In this document: piece after piece, positions 44,850-56,135 of the stretch
Layout of the letters: every line of letters begins with the position of its first letter
Numbering within the stretch: position 1 is the first letter of the stretch
DNA from: Saccharum officinarum
Lineage: Eukaryota; Streptophyta; Magnoliopsida; Poales; Poaceae
DNA length: 64,000 nucleotides
Assembly: GCA_020631735.1 (NCBI GenBank)
Contig: CM036159.1
Location: 19,693,511 to 19,757,510, forward strand
Reading direction: 5' to 3'
Notes under the pieces: model-generated
What the model saw: only the letters and a program-made list of their open reading frames with translations
Database searches by the model: none
What the model was told of the DNA's origin: nothing
Translations under genes and position numbers: made by a program

Positions 44850-46944
44850 GTATGCCTCTAATGAACTAAATCCCTTGTGACACCTTCGACTTCACCTAAC
44901 ATTTCATTATCTCTGCCACCATCTTTGTATGCATACCTCCACATATATTTTAGTCCCCTACTTCTTGCATTGAGGTCCTTCATGACATTAGGCAAAATCT
45001 TATCTTTAAGCTTCTTGGCAATTTTTCTCCTCAAGAACATTTTATCCATACATAATTGTCTATCCTATCCATAAGATCAACTACAAGCAGGGATTTCTCA
45101 TCCCTAATCCAGTTGTTGAATGTTTCAGCTATGTTATTTGTTACATAGTCACACTTGCTTGCTTCAGAAAATAGGTGCCTTGTCCATAGGTGCTTATGGT
45201 TTTCATGTATCCACTTCATAGCTTGAGGACATGCTTCATACATCAAATTTTAGTGCTCTTCAAACATGTGCTTTTGAAAAGCTCTACATGCTGGCCACAA
45301 GTGCTTCTCGAACACCTCACCTCTGAACCCTATGCTCAACTCCATTTTTGAAGACTTGAGTAACAGCAGAATCAATTCCTTTGCCTGCATCTATTGAGAT
45401 CACTAGGCCTAGAGGTGATCCAATTACTTGATGAAGTCTCCTAAAAACCAAGACCAATTTTCAGTTGTCTCTGATCCAAACACATTGTAGCACACTAGAA
45501 ACATCCAATTATGCCCATCAATAGAAGTAGTAGATGCAAGTTGTCCCTTCCATTTTTTAGTCAAATGAGTAGAGTCTACACCAAGGAAAGGCCTACAACC
45601 ATTTAGAAAACCATCTACATAGGCTTTCAGGGCAACAAACATTCTTGTAAATCTCATCTTCTTTCCCACTTGCTCATATTCAATGTCAACCAAACTCCCT
45701 GGATTGGTCTTCTCCATCTCAGCCTTAAAACTAAAAGCATGCTCAAAGTTGTCGTCCCACTTCCCTTTGAGTTGTTCCAAAGCCATACTCTTACCATCCC
45801 ACACTACATAATATGACAACTATAGGTGATACTGTTCTTCTAGTTTTTTCATCAGTTCTGTAGCCCCAATTGTGGGATCCTTTGCAAGCCAACCAAGAAC
45901 CCTATCCCTGACCCAATGATTATTTGCCATGTAGTTATGCTTAGCTTTTCTAGTGCTTTGACAAGTATGCGCATGAGGTATCTTTTTTATCTACACCAAA
46001 TGAAAAATTTGAAGTTGTATAAATCTAAAATTGTACAAAATTGTATACAAACAATAATGCAAGTTGCAAAATCATACCTTCCAGGTCATCGCATCCTGCA
46101 ACTGTGAAGCACGTATCCTCCACTTGCACCATTCAGCTTTGCAGTAGCCTCTATACCTTGTTGACTCAGAATAGGCAGCTACAATTTCATATTCACCCTT
46201 TATTGCATATTGCCTAATAGCCTTCTTAAAAGTATCACCATCCCCAATGGTTACACCAACTTCTATTGTTGGGTTCTCTAAGTCAGTTGCATGGATAATG
46301 GTCTCACAGTCCCGTGCATCCTCCACTAGTAAGTCATCCTCCAAACCAACACACTCATCATCCTCTACATCACCATCTACTTCAGAATCCGATAATTCAG
46401 AAAGCAACGATTTGTATGGATCCTCATCATCTAGACTAACATACTCCACATCATCATCGACCCAATTCACTTCAGGATTGTTCTGGACTAGAGGCTCTAC
46501 TAGGGATGATGCAATTTCAAGAGTAGGTTGCGCAATTAACTGGTTGACAGGAGCATCAATGCTACCCTGTAACACAAAAGGCATGTTCTCTTGTCACCCA
46601 ATATTAAGCTCCAAACAAAAATCATCCTTTATCATAACCCGCACTTGCACTGACAGTCTTCTTATCTCCCAATACATGTCAATTGCATGCAGTAGTTTGT
46701 TATTAGAATCAATTTCTTCATAGCTACGACTCATATTATCCCAATAGGTGACACGCAACTTGTGTTTAGAGTCTATCTTAATTTCTATGCCAATGTCAAG
46801 TAGCAAATCATTCCAATTTGTGGTATCTCTGTCTAAAACCTTACCAATGTTACAAGCATCACAATACTCACGCTTGCCATCTTCAGTCAATTTAACAAAA
46901 GCACCTACACATACAACAAACCTGTAGGACGAATTGGGATCCAT
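44850..46944 (-). pseudogene. MuDR-type (MULE) transposase gene, truncated and broken
   Basis: The minus-strand frame starts at ATG 46944 (MDPNSSYRFVVCVGAFVK). A TGA follows after NIG (about 46594), and the frame resumes with an acidic stretch (DDEDPYKSLLSELSDSEVDG). The MuDR DNA-binding type segment comes next (DTFKKAIRQYAIKGEYEIV, KAEWCKWRIRAS). After an intron-like break at TGGAAG/GTATGA the MULE transposase core follows at 45819-45424 (FLGVDSTHLTKKWKGQL, TSIDGHNWMFLVCYNV, WSWFLGDF), where Asp in GVDSTH is the first catalytic residue. The C-terminal pieces (AETFNNWIRDEK; KDLNARSRGLKYMWRY) are in other frames. The usual SWIM-type zinc finger is absent because the chromovirus LTR ends at 44849. 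An intact protein would cut and move Mutator elements. Confidence 0.85.
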
Positions 46945-47560
46945 CCTATAGAATATATGGACAGAAACACAATCTAAATCAACACACCATATATGATTTA
47001 ATTCGGGAAATTGGGGCTACAGTTGCCACTAACCTAACCCTAGAGGATAATGGCAGAAATTAGTTACCTGTCAGGAACCCATGAAAGATCAGTGTGCTCC
47101 TCGGGAAAATCGTCGGAAAATCTGTGGAGACAAATCTACCAACAGCTCCGACGGCTAGCTGCCGCTTGTTGCTGCTCCGCTCGCTGCTACAGGCAATGGT
47201 CGGCGCCGCCGTCGAGCAGGAAGCAGGCACCGCCGCCACTGCTGCCGTCTCCAGGCAACGCCTCTTGCTTTTTTCCCACGCGAAGCGTGATGCGAGCAAG
47301 TGCGAGTCGACCGCACACACAGGGTCTGGAACTCTCAATCCGTTCAGAGGGCATAAAAGCATAGGGGTACATTCGTCATTTCGTGTGGCTATCTTTTAAA
47401 AGCAAATATTATAATGAGTTTAGTGTCTTGTGGCATATTACATATGATTTTTTATGTCTTTTAGCCAACACAACTTTTTTTAGTGGTCTATAGCAAAGAC
47501 CACATTTTTTAGTAGTGTTCTCTGGCAAATTTTGCCTACTATTTATGCTAGAGCAATTGT
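46945..47560 (-). other. Upstream part of the MULE: leader and probable terminal repeat
   Basis: A GC-rich stretch (47100-47370) may be the transposase 5' leader, followed by AT-rich sequence (47400-47560) with TTTTTTAGTGG and TTTTTTAGTAG repeats that could be the terminal inverted repeat. The opposite end was lost or displaced by the retrotransposon, so the inverted pairing cannot be shown. Confidence 0.35.
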
Positions 47561-49891
47561 GGTCGAGTTTCTACATATGTACGGCTATTCCAATAAAGGT
47601 ACACATGTTGCCTTTTCTTAGGGTGGAATCAACCACCTATCAACAAACAGGCAGGTAACCTGGTTTATAGGAAAATGAAGCTTGTTGATTGGTATATACT
47701 AAAGAAAAAGTATGGTATATTCGAAAATGGAGGTAGCATCGATTGAGGTTGGCGTCCCAAACAAGGGACTCAGAGCTAGTTAGGAGTCCACGTAGAGGAG
47801 AGAGAGCGCAGGAAATCTCGTCATCTCACTAAGGACATCTGCAATGTATAGAAGCAACCCTGTTTCTATACCTTGATGAGACGTCGTATGATAAAATAGG
47901 TCCAATGTATTGAACCAACCTCAGATCCATAGATGGAGCCCACCAAAATAAAAAATTCAACCAGTCTACTGGTGGAGGAGAAGTGCGGCAGGAGCGGCAA
48001 TAGAAGGACAGAGAGAGACAAGGGTAGGAGAGAAGAACAATTTTTTATCCCATGCGACTCACTCCCATGCATAGGACCTGGTTCTCTGTTTTTCCTATAG
48101 GACCAATGGTCACGGTGTATCGATCCGACTCCATGAAGTATAGAACCGGGTAAGGTCGCCCACTGCAGAGGCTCTAAGTTTGCACACACCTCAGTAAACT
48201 GTAGTGCCTCTGACCGTATGACCCACCTCCATAGCTGGTATTTTTTGTCCTTTCTTTATTTCTACACCACGCCACGTGAGCTGGCGATTTGTCCGGCTCA
48301 TTGAGGACGCCCTTAGATTTTTTTTGAGGGGAGAGGATGCCCTTAGATAAGATCATGATATTGCCACCCCAGTGAAAGGCCTGGTGGTGGTTGGGCAGGT
48401 GGTAGAGGAAGTGAGGAGAACGAAGAGGAGGTTGCGCCACAATTGATTTAAACTAGCAGGAAGGTAAAAGGTGTAAAAAAATGTGTCATGAGAAGGTACA
48501 AACAATGGTAAGCACACAATGTTGAATAATAAGCACTGAGTAGAAACTGGACCCGACAAATGTCAGGTTTTGGAAGGCAATATAGACTTATTTACAAAAC
48601 ATACATATTCGGCGTGACAACGCAATCAAATGTGAGGTTGGCATCACAATTGTTCATGTCAGAACATACAAAAAATTGGTACGGACCATGTCAAAGGGGA
48701 AACTAATAGAGCATCAAAGATGTTGTTGATAATACTTGACATGCCTATAAATATTCACATTGACAAAGGTTGAGCTTTGCAATTTTATTGAATATGGCAT
48801 GAGCATCTGCTGAAAATAGTTTTGCTACACAAAAGTAAGCTTAAAATTCTGATGTAGGTCTTCAAAAGTAAGAAGGTGATCCTTGCATCCATTTTTCCTC
48901 CTTTTCTTTGTATGTAAAAACACTGCTGCTTTGTCACAGAGATGATTGGTGTGTGCAACTTGTATACCTCCCAATTTTCTTGCAGCCCTAGGTGGTAACG
49001 ATTTAAATAATTAGATAAATGAATACAGCGATCATAGTTGCACCCAAGAACAATACAAAGGTTTCAGGTTGTAAATAAATTACTGCATGAATATGATGGC
49101 AAGGTGATGAATATTCTTACTGACCAACTGTACTATTGTATGAAATTGCCATCATGGTAAACAGAGTAATAAAAAGGTATTGAAAGAAGCTAATGATTTC
49201 AACCATGCATACGGATTAGTTTTGGTGTTTAGCGTTGTTGTGCTATGGTACCTGTATTCAACTTTTCGTGCTTATGTTTTTTTTTTTTGCAATTGTAACA
49301 ACACTGAGTGGAGAAAACATATTGAGGTAGGAGGTGTTATCAGTTTATTTGAACCGTGGCATCCCTACTTGAAGCTTAATTTACACCAATTTATCAATAA
49401 TGTAGCCACTTTTGTGAATTTTGTCATGGCCCATCATTATAGATTTTATAGCATTGCTTAGATTTTAGCTATTGCTTTGATAATGTATCGCATGAACAAA
49501 ACCTGCAATGTAGCACATCAGATTGTAGTCCCTCAAAAATTAAAAGAGGTAACAATAGAACCTTGTAGAATTGGAATACATCTAACATTTGAGTACATAA
49601 GTAAGAGTAAATGAGATGATTGGGATTCTAAAGTTTAGGTGTCACCATACTTTCATTAAGAAACGATAATGTTATTAGCATTATCAAGGACAAACGCCAA
49701 TGCCAAGAAAGTACCAAAACTACATATGTATTTACCAAAATGTTTAGGAACTAGTTTTGTGTCCTTGAAAAAGTTGAAAGGAGATAACAAACAGAAGTAT
49801 CACAAAAAATGTATACACTGCAAGGCCAAAAATGTGGTGATCTTTGTTGATATTTCTTAGCGTCACTACTAAGAATAGAATTTGAATTCAA
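47561..49891. other. Intergenic and repetitive sequence without recognisable genes
   Basis: Only short shadow frames occur. The block 47830-48180, starting ACATCTGCAATGTATAGAAG and ending CCCACTGCAGAGGCTC, resembles a MITE but lacks clean ends. Part of 49100-49890 may be internal sequence of the LTR element at 49918-51468. Confidence 0.3.
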
Positions 49892-51468
49892 TCCCCAGCA
49901 ATGGCGTCAAAAATACTTGTTAGTATTTATTAACTTGACACTTGTTCTAGTAGTCACCTCTTAATTACCTACACCTCTAGCTTATTTGTACCAGGTTGTC
50001 ATCCCTAGTGATGGAGCTAAAAGTGACTATAGGCACTACCAAGTATTACTACTAAGTAGTTATCTTATAATTTCATGTGACTAGGAAGAATATAAAGATA
50101 AGAATAGAAAGTATCCGTAAGCGCACAGATAATTATACCATTGTAGCATTTTACCTAGGAGTATTTCAGGGATCATTATTTATATTTTACCACTAGAAAG
50201 GGATGGCTATAGGAATATGATAATCACTTGTATATGCAATGGAGAGTTAACCATGTCTAATCCATCTACTCATAACAGGGATAAGTCATAAGATAAATGA
50301 TAATGAATGATAAATGTCAAGTTATAAATAGTATAATTTACTTAGAGCACTCCATTCTATAGCAATAGCATGGTTTAGGTAGAAATAAAAGAATATTCAT
50401 AAGTCATTCTTAATCACATGTCATAGTATACTATAATTAGTATAATTACACTTAGCAATCATAGCAAGAATACTTTATATCTACACATAAGGGACATTAC
50501 TAAGAAAGATCAAGAACAGAGCAAGTATTTCTTCGCAACCAGGTCCTACTTGTCCTATATTCGGGGAGTAGACTACAAAGGACCCAACGGGAGTGTCACT
50601 TTCGCTATCTACCGCATGGCCCGAAATATAGGGTGCATTTACAGGTAAACAACGTATAAGCACCATGCTTACACAATGTCGACCACTCACCCATGATATC
50701 AAAGAATGAGCGTTATACGATCTTATGCTTTAATATAAAGACATTCTAACTATACTAAGTATATAATCAAAGTAGACAATGAACAACATAACTGAGAACA
50801 TAGATAATATATAGAGTAATATCATATCTATTGTAACTAGCAAGTAAATACAGAAAGATACAAAAGAGAGGTTACAGATGGCTTTACCAAGCCGCATTCT
50901 TGACACGAATCAGAATCCAAGTGAAGCTTGTCTTCCTCTACTTCTAACATATGTAGTATACTCTAGAATATGGTGGAGCTCTAAGGAAACTAGGGTTTCT
51001 GGCTCTGATGACTTGATCAAATGACTTGAATGCCTTAAACTCAGGGGGTAGAGACTTGCTTATATAGGCCGGTGGGATAAATCAGAGCCCTCAGATCAAA
51101 CCAACCTTGATCAACGACGAAGATGCAAACCTTAAGGCGGTAGAAAACCGACTTACGGAGGAGGCTGACAGGTGGGACTCACTTAGGTCGACCGACCTAG
51201 GTGGCTTCCAGGTGGGCACCCTTCGGTGGGCCGCCTTCTCGTGTCTTTTAGATCCTTCTCAACTTGGTTCCGCGGTGGAATATGCTTTTTACCCCGACGT
51301 CCTTGATATCTTGCCTTCTTTTTCTGATAAATCCCTACAGAAACACAGATTCACCAAAACCTGTGAAATTTTATCGGTTTAAACCCTAATTCTATGTTTG
51401 GAGGTTGATATATGTCCATTTTCATGTTTCGTTGACGGTTTATAATAATAGTTAGTGACCGTCAACCA
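49892..51468 (-). mobile_element. Tat-type Ty3/gypsy LTR with primer binding site
   Basis: On the minus strand an LTR of about 1551 bp starts TGGTTGACGGTCACTAAC (51468) and ends ACTAACA (49918). Eight bases further on is TGACGCCATTGCTGGGGA (49909-49892), which differs at three of 18 positions from a tRNA-Asp-type primer site as I recall it. No gag or pol follows and no partner LTR is found, so the copy is truncated. It is non-coding. Confidence 0.55.
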
Positions 51469-52679
51469 TCTTCGTACATAGGACAGCACACTTTAAATCA
51501 TTGAAGGTAAATATGGGCAAAATCATTTTTTCTGAAGAAGCATTTACCTGCTACTAATTTGGGTCTGGGCCCAAACAAAGAGCGCAATTTTCCAAAGCAA
51601 AAGAAGTGATCTATTTCAATTGAATGATAAGCGAAGTGATGGTGATGCCGTAGACATAATCAAACACCTAGAGAGCTGCAAGCAGAGTATCACATGAAAG
51701 ATACTTGCGCACTGACAATGAAATAAAACTGAAAAAGACTATCTGATCAGAAGCAACTGTTCTTACCCAAAGACGATGACATGTTGCTTGTTGACGTCAA
51801 TGTTTCGGTCTTCTGTACCGAGGATCCTGAATGTCAGGAACAATACCAAACTGCACATGCATAGGATATTTTAAACAAATAAACAATTTAAATGAAGGGG
51901 TACTGGAAGTAAGGAAAGAAAAAATAAGAGACGCATCCGCATAAACCCAAAGGCAACCTTTTTTTTCCTTGTTTTGGAATTGCAAGGATCACCTGAAATG
52001 CACAGCACATGGCAAAGCTAGTGGGTTCAGCGTGGGCAGGCCTTTTTTTCTTGGTTTGGCATTTTATTGAGCAAATAAAATGCACAGCACATGAAGAGGT
52101 AGGCATTGTATGGAGCACCTGAAACGCACAACACACGCACAGGAAATAGGTCTTGAAGTGCTCACCGTCAATAGGAAGGAGGACCAATGCGAAGAAGTTA
52201 CGACGGGTTCGCCGGTGGAGCGGAGGAGGAAGGGCACTCGTGGTGTACCGGGCCAGCGGAGACGGGGCTGGCGCAAGGGCTTCTCCTCCGGCGCTCCTCC
52301 GGCGCCGTCGGTGCCGCCTGCGTACGCCGCAGAGGGTTGGACTAGGGAGGGCTCCGGCGACTGCCTACATCTGCCCCGTGACCTGTGCCGGCGTGCCACC
52401 GGGCCATGGACGGGCAAGTGTGGTTTTCGCAGGGACGCGGGAGGCAGGTTGCGGTGGCTTCCCTGTGGAGGCGCGGTGGCGGGTAGTCGACGGGTGAGCG
52501 GCGGCGGAAGCGCCCGCGGGAGAGAGGGGAGGCCGTGAAGATGGAGCGAGCTGTTTCCTTTTTTTTTGCTGGTGGCAATGCTTCTGGAGGCGGCACGGAC
52601 GTTGCTGTTCGGGAGCGAACCGACGGAGAGGACCGTGAATCGTGTGCCTGGGAATAAGAGGTGACGTGACTGAAGGATG
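51469..52679 (-). other. GC-rich gene-like fragment of unknown identity
   Basis: The block 52150-52560 is GC-rich, like a grass first exon, and has a donor-like site on the minus strand (CTATTGACG/GTGAGC near 52165). A second exon-like segment at about 51852-51775 is bounded by GTGCAG and GTAAGA. In one frame it reads FGIVPDIQDPRYRRPKH and in another FLTFRILGTEDRNIDVNKQ. The pieces do not join into one convincing frame. It could be a gene fragment carried by a transposon or a decayed gene. I do not recognise the protein. Confidence 0.25.
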
Positions 52680-52688
52680 GAGCATTCT

Positions 52689-53401
52689 CGAAAAAAAGTC
52701 TAATTGAACCTTAAATTATTGGGTAGTCTAGTTTACCCTCTCAACTATAAAACGGTCTAATTTATCCTCTGAACTTTGCAAAACCGGCCAAATCACCACC
52801 TCGAGCGGTTTTGGACGGTGGTTTTGCTACAGTAACAACTGTTTTGCTACAGAAACAGTGGTTTTGTCCTTTTCTTTTTATTTATTTCGTCTGAATCTTT
52901 GAAAAATCATAGTAAATCACAAAAAAATCATAAAATGAAAAATCTAATTTTGTTGGACTCCACATGAGTATATCTACACAGTAAATATATAATATAGTAT
53001 GCTTTAGTACAAAGTTTTTGTTGTATGAATTATTCAAATTAATTACAGAAAAAAATAGATCAAAATTTACAGCAAAAACTTCGTACTAAAGCATACTATA
53101 TTATATGTTCACTGCGTAGATCTACTCATGTGGAGTCCAACAAAATTGAATTTTTCATTTTATGATTTTTTTGTGATTTACTATGATTTTTCAAAGATTC
53201 AGACGAAATAAATAAAAAGAAAAGGACAAAACCACTGTTACTGTAGCAAAAACATTGTTACTGTAGCAAAACCACCATCCAAAACCGCTCGAGGGGGTGA
53301 TTTGACCGGTATTGCAAAGTTCAGGAGGTAAATTAGACCGTTTCATAGTTGAGGGGGTAAACTAGACCCCCCAATAGCTGAGGGTCAATTAGATTTTTTC
53401 C
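52689..53401. mobile_element. Mutator-type foldback element, copy 2 (713 bp)
   Basis: The ends CGAAAAAAAGTCTAATTG and CAATTAGATTTTTTCC are inverted, with inner CCTCGAGCGGTTTTGG and CCAAAACCGCTCGAGG also inverted and GCTACAGTAAC repeats in each arm. The 9-bp target duplications are GAGCATTCT (52680-52688) and GAGCATTTT (53402-53410), one mismatch. Arms and centre match the element at 14142-15223. No protein is encoded, so it would need a Mutator transposase in trans. Confidence 0.8.
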
Positions 53402-53624
53402 GAGCATTTTTTGAGGTACACAAATAAGGGTAATGGATAGATAGAAGCATCCTTGCCCCTCTTTGTTTGTGAGGGAACTTGGCAAAGTAGAGCGCACATG
53501 GCACCGGCAGTTCCAACCATGATGTTGCGTGCTTGGTTGAGGAGGAAATGCCCAAGATATAAATTGTGGAGGGTGAGGGGAGACTAGCGATCCGTCATGG
53601 TGAGGTTTGATTAGTAGGCGGAGG

Positions 53625-54495
53625 TCAGCCTGGGCATTTTTTCACCGAAAACCGCAAACCGAACTGAACCGAGCCGAACCGAACCGAATTTTCGGTTTAT
53701 TCGGTTGTTCGGTTCGGTTTCGGTTCCTGTATTTCTAAAGTTCAGTGTTCGGCTCGGTTCATTTGCGGTTTGCACTCGACACAACCGAACACCGTAGAAA
53801 CCGAACTCAGCTGGGACTCCTCCCTTCTCCAGACTGGGCGACACCATCCATTCATCCAACCACACGCGGAGCAAAGCAGCCCACCAAGGCCCAATGACCA
53901 ACGCCTAGCCCCGAAGTGGCCAAGCCAGCCTCCTATCCGTATACTGGTATACACATCCATCTGAAACCTAACTTGCATCTTCTCGAGCGAAAAAGGCGCA
54001 AGCGGCGGCGGCGTGCGTGACGCTAGCACGCGGCTAGCTGGCGCACGGCGAGCGACTAGGACGCTCGTTGCGGCAGATCGAGCGCAGAGCGCAGCTGCTA
54101 AGGGAGGCAGGCGAGCGGCCCTCCGCGTCTCTACGAGCAGGGAGCTACCTGGCGCGCGGCGGCATTCGCGAGCAGGACTGCAGGAGGCTGCGAGCGGCCC
54201 GGCGCGGTGGCTTTTGCGCAGGAAGGTGGCGAGTAGCCTTGCGCAGCGCATGCACACGGTCCGTTGCGGCGGCGGCGTCCCGCGAGCAGGAGGCAGCCAA
54301 AGCGCGGCGGCGCCAGGACGACCAACATCGGGCGGTTCGGTTTAAACCGAAAAACCGAGGTAAAAAACTGAAACCGAACTCGTCGGTTTTTAGCTTTTAG
54401 ACAAACCGATCGGTCGTTGTTCGCTGGAAACCGAATTTTTACGAAACCGAATAAACTGAACCGAATTTGCGGTTTAAACCGAATGCCCAGGACGA
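53625..54495. mobile_element. hAT-like foldback element with perfect 8-bp target duplication
   Basis: The ends TCAGCCTGGGCATT and AATGCCCAGGACGA are inverted and lie between identical 8-bp copies of GGCGGAGG (53617-53624 and 54496-54503); an 8-bp duplication points to the hAT superfamily. Both arms are built from repeats of CGGTTCGGTT and ACCGAACCGAA. The interior (about 53800-54330) is GC-rich with many GCG/CGC runs and resembles captured genic DNA, but I recognise no protein. Confidence 0.65.
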
Positions 54496-54580
54496 GGCGG
54501 AGGAAGTATGTGGAATCAAGCAGAAGCGACTATATTAAGGCACATGGCGAAGGGGTTGACGAAGCGAGTGCCTATATGTC

Positions 54581-54706
54581 TATATGGAGGCAGGAATTGC
54601 GAAGGAGATAAGGCGATCTCCATTGGACCTAAAAATCAAGCAGACTATATGGAGGCACAAATCGCGAAGGAGATAAGATAGATCTTCATTGGACCTGAAA
54701 ATCCAG
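54581..54706. repeat. Tandem duplication, 65-bp period
   Basis: Two adjacent units both contain TATATGGAGGCA, GCGAAGGAGATAAG, ATTGGACCT and AAAATC. The offset between matching positions is 65 bp. It is non-coding. Confidence 0.75.
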
Positions 54707-55098
54707 TCCCAACCAACACCAAATGCCACATTTACCGACCACATATCCAACACCGAATGCCCATTTACCGACCATGTATTGAGGAAGATCAAAAGCCAAC
54801 TTTTCCGAAGCATTTACCAAGAGAATACAGAATACAAATACAAAAACATTAAAAACACGGGCAAGAAATTACAAGACTCCGAGATCTCGCTGCTCCCTGC
54901 GTAGCCGCCTCCCAGCTGCCGCCTCGCCGATCTCTGGCCTCTGGTCCCTTCTCGTCGTACCCGCCGCTGCCGCCGCCGGCACCCGCGGAGGATGCGTCGT
55001 GACGCGGGCGGCCGTTGCCGCGCACGGCTGCGGCTGCGGTCATAGTGAGGACGTCAAAGCGAGACACGGCGACGGAACTAGCCTTGGTCACGGCGAGG

Positions 55099-55503
55099 AT
55101 GTCGAGAGCAAAGGAGGAGCGAGAGGAGAATGATAATATGGAAGTAAAGGAGAGGGAAGAAGAAGATGAGTTGGATGGATTCTGGGTGTCGTACGGGCGG
55201 CGGCTACCCCGACCCATCCCGTCGCTGGTCGCCCGTGCCGCGCTCAGGCAGGCGCTTACCGACGACGGGAGGCTCGTCATCCGGATAGTGCCCGTTGTGC
55301 GGCCGGAGCGCATCCGCGCCCGGCGCTGCCGCGACCGCCTCGTCGAGCACGAGGACAATCATTGCACAGGCGGACAACGACGCAGCCGCGCTGGCTGCAA
55401 GAGAGCGCGTGCGCAACGTAGAGGACGCGGTGGCAGCACCCGCGGAGACGACGCTGCTGGCGGTGCCTCCGCCGCGAGTGCCCTCCGTAGGTGCCTCCGC
55501 TAA
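55099..55503 (+). pseudogene. FANTASTIC FOUR (FAF)-like coding segment, probably damaged
   Basis: From the ATG at 55099 an acidic, Glu-rich stretch (KEREEEDELDGFWVSYG) leads into a FAF-type domain: RRLPRPIPSLVARAAL, then DDGRLVIRIVPVVRPERIR and DRLVEHED. FAF proteins are plant-specific regulators of shoot meristem size. The upstream frame meets a TGA at 55000-55002 with no earlier ATG, so an N-terminal part may be missing. After EHEDNHC (about 55365) the frame turns basic and low-complexity. The frame read from 55295 instead gives NDAAALAARERVRNVEDAV, AETTLLAVPPPRVPS, which looks more protein-like, so a frameshift near 55365 is likely. A short functional protein cannot be excluded. The high GC content matches grass intronless genes. 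Confidence 0.55.
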
Positions 55504-55911
55504 GAGCTGCAGCCCCGGCTATTGGAGAGTCCACTCATCCAAAGATCACCTGCATCAGAGCCTGCCCACGACGAGTGCAAGGGGCCGCTGCGCCGCCGGC
55601 GTGTCGAGAGGATAAGAGATGAAGCAGCTCCTGAGATGTAAGAGTACGGTTATGTCCTCCAAATTTAATCAAAGACCAGTTCCGGATCCACTTTTTTTTT
55701 TCCGTCCACAACTTAAAGTTCCTTTTATCTGGTTTTTCCTATTTTTAGATCTAACGAAAGGGAGGGCTTCTGTTATTTCTGAGCGCTCTAAAATTTTGCA
55801 AAATATAAACAATTTTAGAAAAATCATCATCGTCGAATGAAAAACGGTTTCAAGAGTTTTCCTAACCCCAGCCCTACTCTAGCAACTCTGTTTCGTTGGG
55901 TCCCATATTAT

Positions 55912-56135
55912 GGCCCCGTTTGGTATAGATTCGGATAGCTCCGGCTCCTCTGACACGGATCACTATAGTGGCACTATTCATCGTATTGTTCACTGAATCC
56001 ATTTTTCCTCTCTTGCTCTCCTCTCTCACTGACGCCGTCGGAGCTGGAGAAACTCGTTTTTTTCTCCCCCGGCTCCAGCTCCTGTGCACTACAGTATGGG
56101 AGCTGGAGCCGACGGGAGCCCTCCCAAAGAGCCCC
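55912..56135. mobile_element. MITE-like element
   Basis: The segment is bounded by GGCCCCGTTTGG and CCAAAGAGCCCC, which are imperfect inverted ends, with inner inverted copies of GGAGCTGGAG and CCGGCTCCAGCTCC. The termini resemble common grass MITEs. I could not confirm a target duplication. Confidence 0.5.

Noticed and set aside
47060..47399. Frames of about 100 codons on both strands upstream of the MULE transposase
   Set aside because: They lie in the probable GC-rich leader of the transposon and share no family resemblance.
47827..48180. Possible PIF/Harbinger MITE
   Set aside because: The text resembles such elements, but the termini and target duplication could not be paired convincingly.
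53742..54345. Frames of 110-170 codons in both directions inside the hAT-like foldback
   Set aside because: They overlap each other and the inverted arms and show only Arg/Ala-rich text, so they are compositional artefacts.
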